From Thioalkalivibrio sp. XN279 (GTDB taxonomy: Bacteria > Pseudomonadota > Gammaproteobacteria > Steroidobacterales > XN24), in NCBI RefSeq assembly GCF_011089885.1, contig NZ_JAANBD010000015.1:124001-188000 (forward strand): 64,000 nucleotides of DNA, read 5' to 3'. Made by a program: the position numbers and the translations under genes. Within the stretch, counting starts at the first letter, position 1; each line of letters begins with the position of its first letter. Positions 61,742-64,000 of this stretch are shown here, piece after piece. The notes under the pieces are model-generated. The model did no database searches. It saw only the letters and a program-made list of their open reading frames with translations, and was not told the origin of the DNA.

Positions 61742-63459
61742 CACTCGGTCCCGTGCAGGCGGGGGCGCTGCAGCCCCAGCGCGTTGTTGACGGCGATGAG
61801 CGTCATCGCGCCGGCAATGCCGTCCACGGCGAGACGCTGCTCGCGCTGGAAGTCGCGCACCGCGGCCTCCAGGGCCGGGTCGTAGCGGTTCGAGTCCGTC
61901 GGCAGCAACGGCGCGCCGCGCAGCTCTCCCAGGGCCCGGCGCAACCACACCACGTCCGTTCCCGTGGCGTCACGCGACAGGGGGCGGCCGTCGCCTGCCT
62001 CGGGGCGCCACAGCAGCAGGTATTCGCCGTACCAGAGCGTCAGCAGCTCGCCCAGCGGGACCTGGACGCGCTCCGCGCCGGCCTGCAGCTCGGCCCGGCC
62101 GTCCAGGATCCGGCGCAGGACCAGCTGGTGTTCACGGCCCTCGGCGTCTGACAGCACCATGATGACGGGGCGGTCGAGTACTGCCAGTTCGCCCCAGGTG
62201 CCCCGTTGCAGCAGGCAGCGCATGCCCTGGCTCGCAGCCTGTTCGCAGGCCGGGCCGGCGTCCGGGCTGTAGTTGATGTTCCAGTAACCGAACAGGCTCT
62301 GGATCGCCGTGTCCGTACCGGAAGCCAGCATGCCGGCGGCGAGGCGACGCTCCAGCGGTTCGGGATCCGGGCCGGATTCCAGGGTCGCGGTCTCGGGCGC
62401 CGTCGTCGCGGCAGGTTCCGCACGCACCGGGACGACTGCGGGTTCTGCAACCTCCTGTTGTGGCCGCTGCACCGGGGTCGCTGCCGGGAGCCGCGCGTTT
62501 TCGGTCGCCGGGCTGGACCCGGGCTGGAACGTGGCGGCGGGCTCGCGCTGCAGCAGGAACAGGATCACGGCCGCCATGGCGACGATGACCACGCCGGCGG
62601 CGCCGAGCAGCATGGCCGTGGCGCCGGGCGACCGGCGCACCTGGCGCTTGATGCGGTCGCCGAAGACTTCACTGGCCGCCTGCCGGGTCATCTTGGCGTC
62701 GACGGTGGAGGCCTCGCGAGACCAGGCGCCCAGCAGCGCGCGGTCGGCGATGACGTTCACCAGGCGCGGGATGCCGTCGGAGCTGCGGTGCAGTTCGCGG
62801 AGGGCGGCGGTGGTGAAGATCTGGCCGCGGCCTCCGGCCACGTCCAGGCGATGACGCACGTAGGCGTGGAGCTCATCGGCCTCCAGCGGCTCCAGGTGGT
62901 AGCGGCCGGTGATGCGTTGAGCCAGCTGGCGCAGGTCGCTGCGCGCCAGCAGGTCCCGCAGTTCCGGCTGCCCGACCAGGATGATCTGCAGCAGCTTCTG
63001 CTTGGCGGTCTCCAGGTTGGTGAGCAGGCGGATCTGCTCCAGCACCTCGGTGGAGAGGTTTTGTGCTTCGTCGACGATGAGCACGACACGCCGGCCGGCC
63101 GCATGGGCCTTGAGCAGGCGCAGGTTGAGCGCGTCGATGATGGCCTTGGGACTGGCGCGCTCCTCGACCTCCACCTGCAGCTCGTCGCAGATGGCGAGCA
63201 GGAACTCGGTCGAGGAAAGACGCGGGTTCAGCACCAGGGCGACTTCAGTGTTGTCCGGCAGCTGTTCCAGCAGACTGCGCACCACGGTGGTCTTCCCGGT
63301 ACCGACTTCGCCGGTCAGCTGGATGAAGCCGCCGCTCTCGGTGATGCCGTACAGGAGGTGGGCCAAAGCCTCGGCGTGACGCGGGCCCAGGTACAGGTAC
63401 CTGGGGTCCGGCGTGATGGCGAAGGGCTTTTCGTTGAGTCCGAAGAAACTTGCGTACAT
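61741..63459 (-). CDS. gspA: General secretion pathway ATPase GspA/ExeA
   Basis: About 572 residues. MYASFFGLNEKPFAITPDPRYLYLG is the family start. Walker A GEVGTGKTT and Walker B VVLIVDEAQN define the AAA domain (about 1-265). A membrane helix near 280-300 (AMLLGAAGVVIVAMAAVILFLL) is followed by a linker and a C-terminal peptidoglycan-binding domain (YDPALEAAVRDFQREQRLAVDGIAG). GspAB remodels peptidoglycan for type II secretin assembly. The second of two in-frame ATGs (63459) is preferred; 63465 is possible. No other gsp genes are in the window. Confidence 0.93.
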   Translation of the reverse strand: MYASFFGLNEKPFAITPDPRYLYLGPRHAEALAHLLYGITESGGFIQLTGEVGTGKTTVVRSLLEQLPDNTEVALVLNPRLSSTEFLLAICDELQVEVEERASPKAIIDALNLRLLKAHAAGRRVVLIVDEAQNLSTEVLEQIRLLTNLETAKQKLLQIILVGQPELRDLLARSDLRQLAQRITGRYHLEPLEADELHAYVRHRLDVAGGRGQIFTTAALRELHRSSDGIPRLVNVIADRALLGAWSREASTVDAKMTRQAASEVFGDRIKRQVRRSPGATAMLLGAAGVVIVAMAAVILFLLQREPAATFQPGSSPATENARLPAATPVQRPQQEVAEPAVVPVRAEPAATTAPETATLESGPDPEPLERRLAAGMLASGTDTAIQSLFGYWNINYSPDAGPACEQAASQGMRCLLQRGTWGELAVLDRPVIMVLSDAEGREHQLVLRRILDGRAELQAGAERVQVPLGELLTLWYGEYLLLWRPEAGDGRPLSRDATGTDVVWLRRALGELRGAPLLPTDSNRYDPALEAAVRDFQREQRLAVDGIAGAMTLIAVNNALGLQRPRLHGTE

Positions 63460-63534
63460 AACCATTTTCCGCGCGGGACATTCCCGCGGCAGGGTCCCGG
63501 ATGATGCACCGGGTTGGCGCGCCGGGGCAATCCG

Positions 63535-64000
63535 CTAGAGAGTGATCGCGGTGTACAGCAGCAGGCCGACGAAGGTGGTGACCAGGGCGAACAGGTAGCT
63601 CAGCCCCATCAGCACGTACTTGAAAAGGGTCAGCCAGAAGCCCTGGCTGTAGACCCGCCGCAGCGCGCGGAACAGGTAGACCATGACGTAGATGAATGCT
63701 GCGCCGTTGATCAGCCCGGTCGGCAGCATGCCGGGCGCCAGCCACGCGCCCCCCTGCTCGAGCAGGATCAGCAGCAGGCTGAAGATGTAGAAAAAGGAAT
63801 GGTAGTGCACCAGGAACAGCAGGTGCTCGGCGTAGTAGCGGCCCGACAGCGGGTAGGAGAGCTTCATCACCAGCGCCATCACAGGCAGGAAGAGGAACAT
63901 CATCGCCGGGATGTTGCTCAGCACCGCGCGCAGGAAGGAGCGGCCGCGGTCGAGCGTGATGCGCTCGCAGATCTCGCGGGCGCGCTCCGGTGGAATCCAC
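63535..64000 (-). CDS. DUF3667-like membrane protein, truncated by the window edge
   Basis: Only the C-terminal 154 residues are inside the window; the frame stays open to base 64000. It shows NIPAMMFLFLPVMALVMKLSYPLSGRYYAEHLLFLVHYHSFFYIF, a pattern typical of DUF3667, and three more hydrophobic segments. The start lies outside. The family is of unknown function and usually has a zinc ribbon at the N-terminus, which cannot be checked here. Confidence 0.72.
   Translation of the reverse strand, partial: WIPPERAREICERITLDRGRSFLRAVLSNIPAMMFLFLPVMALVMKLSYPLSGRYYAEHLLFLVHYHSFFYIFSLLLILLEQGGAWLAPGMLPTGLINGAAFIYVMVYLFRALRRVYSQGFWLTLFKYVLMGLSYLFALVTTFVGLLLYTAITL

Overview
The window is 64 kb of dense, high-GC chromosome with no prophage, IS element or CRISPR array. 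The gene content points to a gammaproteobacterium: UbiK, Rep, ComM/YifB, RraA, NudC, GspA/GspB, LptM-like lipoprotein, and the polA / engB / cytochrome c4 / dsbA neighbourhood known from Pseudomonas and relatives. An acetylornithine-type carbamoyltransferase inside the arginine cluster suggests a lineage near Xanthomonadales or Chromatiales. This placement is inference; no 16S is present.

Layout. 1-2.5 kb: nitrogen operon (porin, glnK, amt) behind a strong sigma-54 promoter and an NtrC-like site, divergent from ubiK. 3-10 kb: membrane protein, comM, a secreted hypothetical, rep, cytochrome c5-like protein, tRNA-Arg(CCG). 10-17 kb: a hybrid histidine kinase translationally coupled to a solute-binding protein, an HDOD protein, an anchored metzincin protease and a NaChBac-type voltage-gated channel. 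17-26 kb: a six-gene overlapping operon of M14 peptidase, four-domain lipoprotein, ATP-grasp ligase and a BtuFCD/FecBCD-like importer. 26-36 kb: redoxin, DsbD-like reductase, cardiolipin synthase, MacAB-like exporter, DsbA-like lipoprotein, cytochrome c4, engB. 36.7-49.6 kb: one 12-gene, almost gap-free run, argR-argG-(P-loop protein)-argC-argD-argF'-argB-argH-thioesterase-lptM-lysA-polA, behind one sigma-70 promoter overlapped by two 8-bp palindromes. 49.7-64 kb: esterase, rraA-nudC-TANGO2-S9 peptidase operon, an orphan FlhC-like regulator divergent from an unknown gene across a near-perfect palindrome, an ABC-2 exporter, an SRAP protein, a FakA-FakB fusion, gspA-gspB and a truncated DUF3667 gene.

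The most unusual structure is a family of five intergenic hairpins (4599-4679, 50421-50499, 50695-50773, 58870-58947, 59127-59204). Each has a shared GC-rich foot and a conserved 26-31 nt apical loop, but the 9-15 bp inner stem differs completely from copy to copy while staying perfectly self-complementary. Four of the five form two head-to-head pairs that fill the gaps between convergent genes, and three copies begin at or next to the stop codon of the gene they follow. This is the opposite of classical REP elements, in which the stem is conserved.
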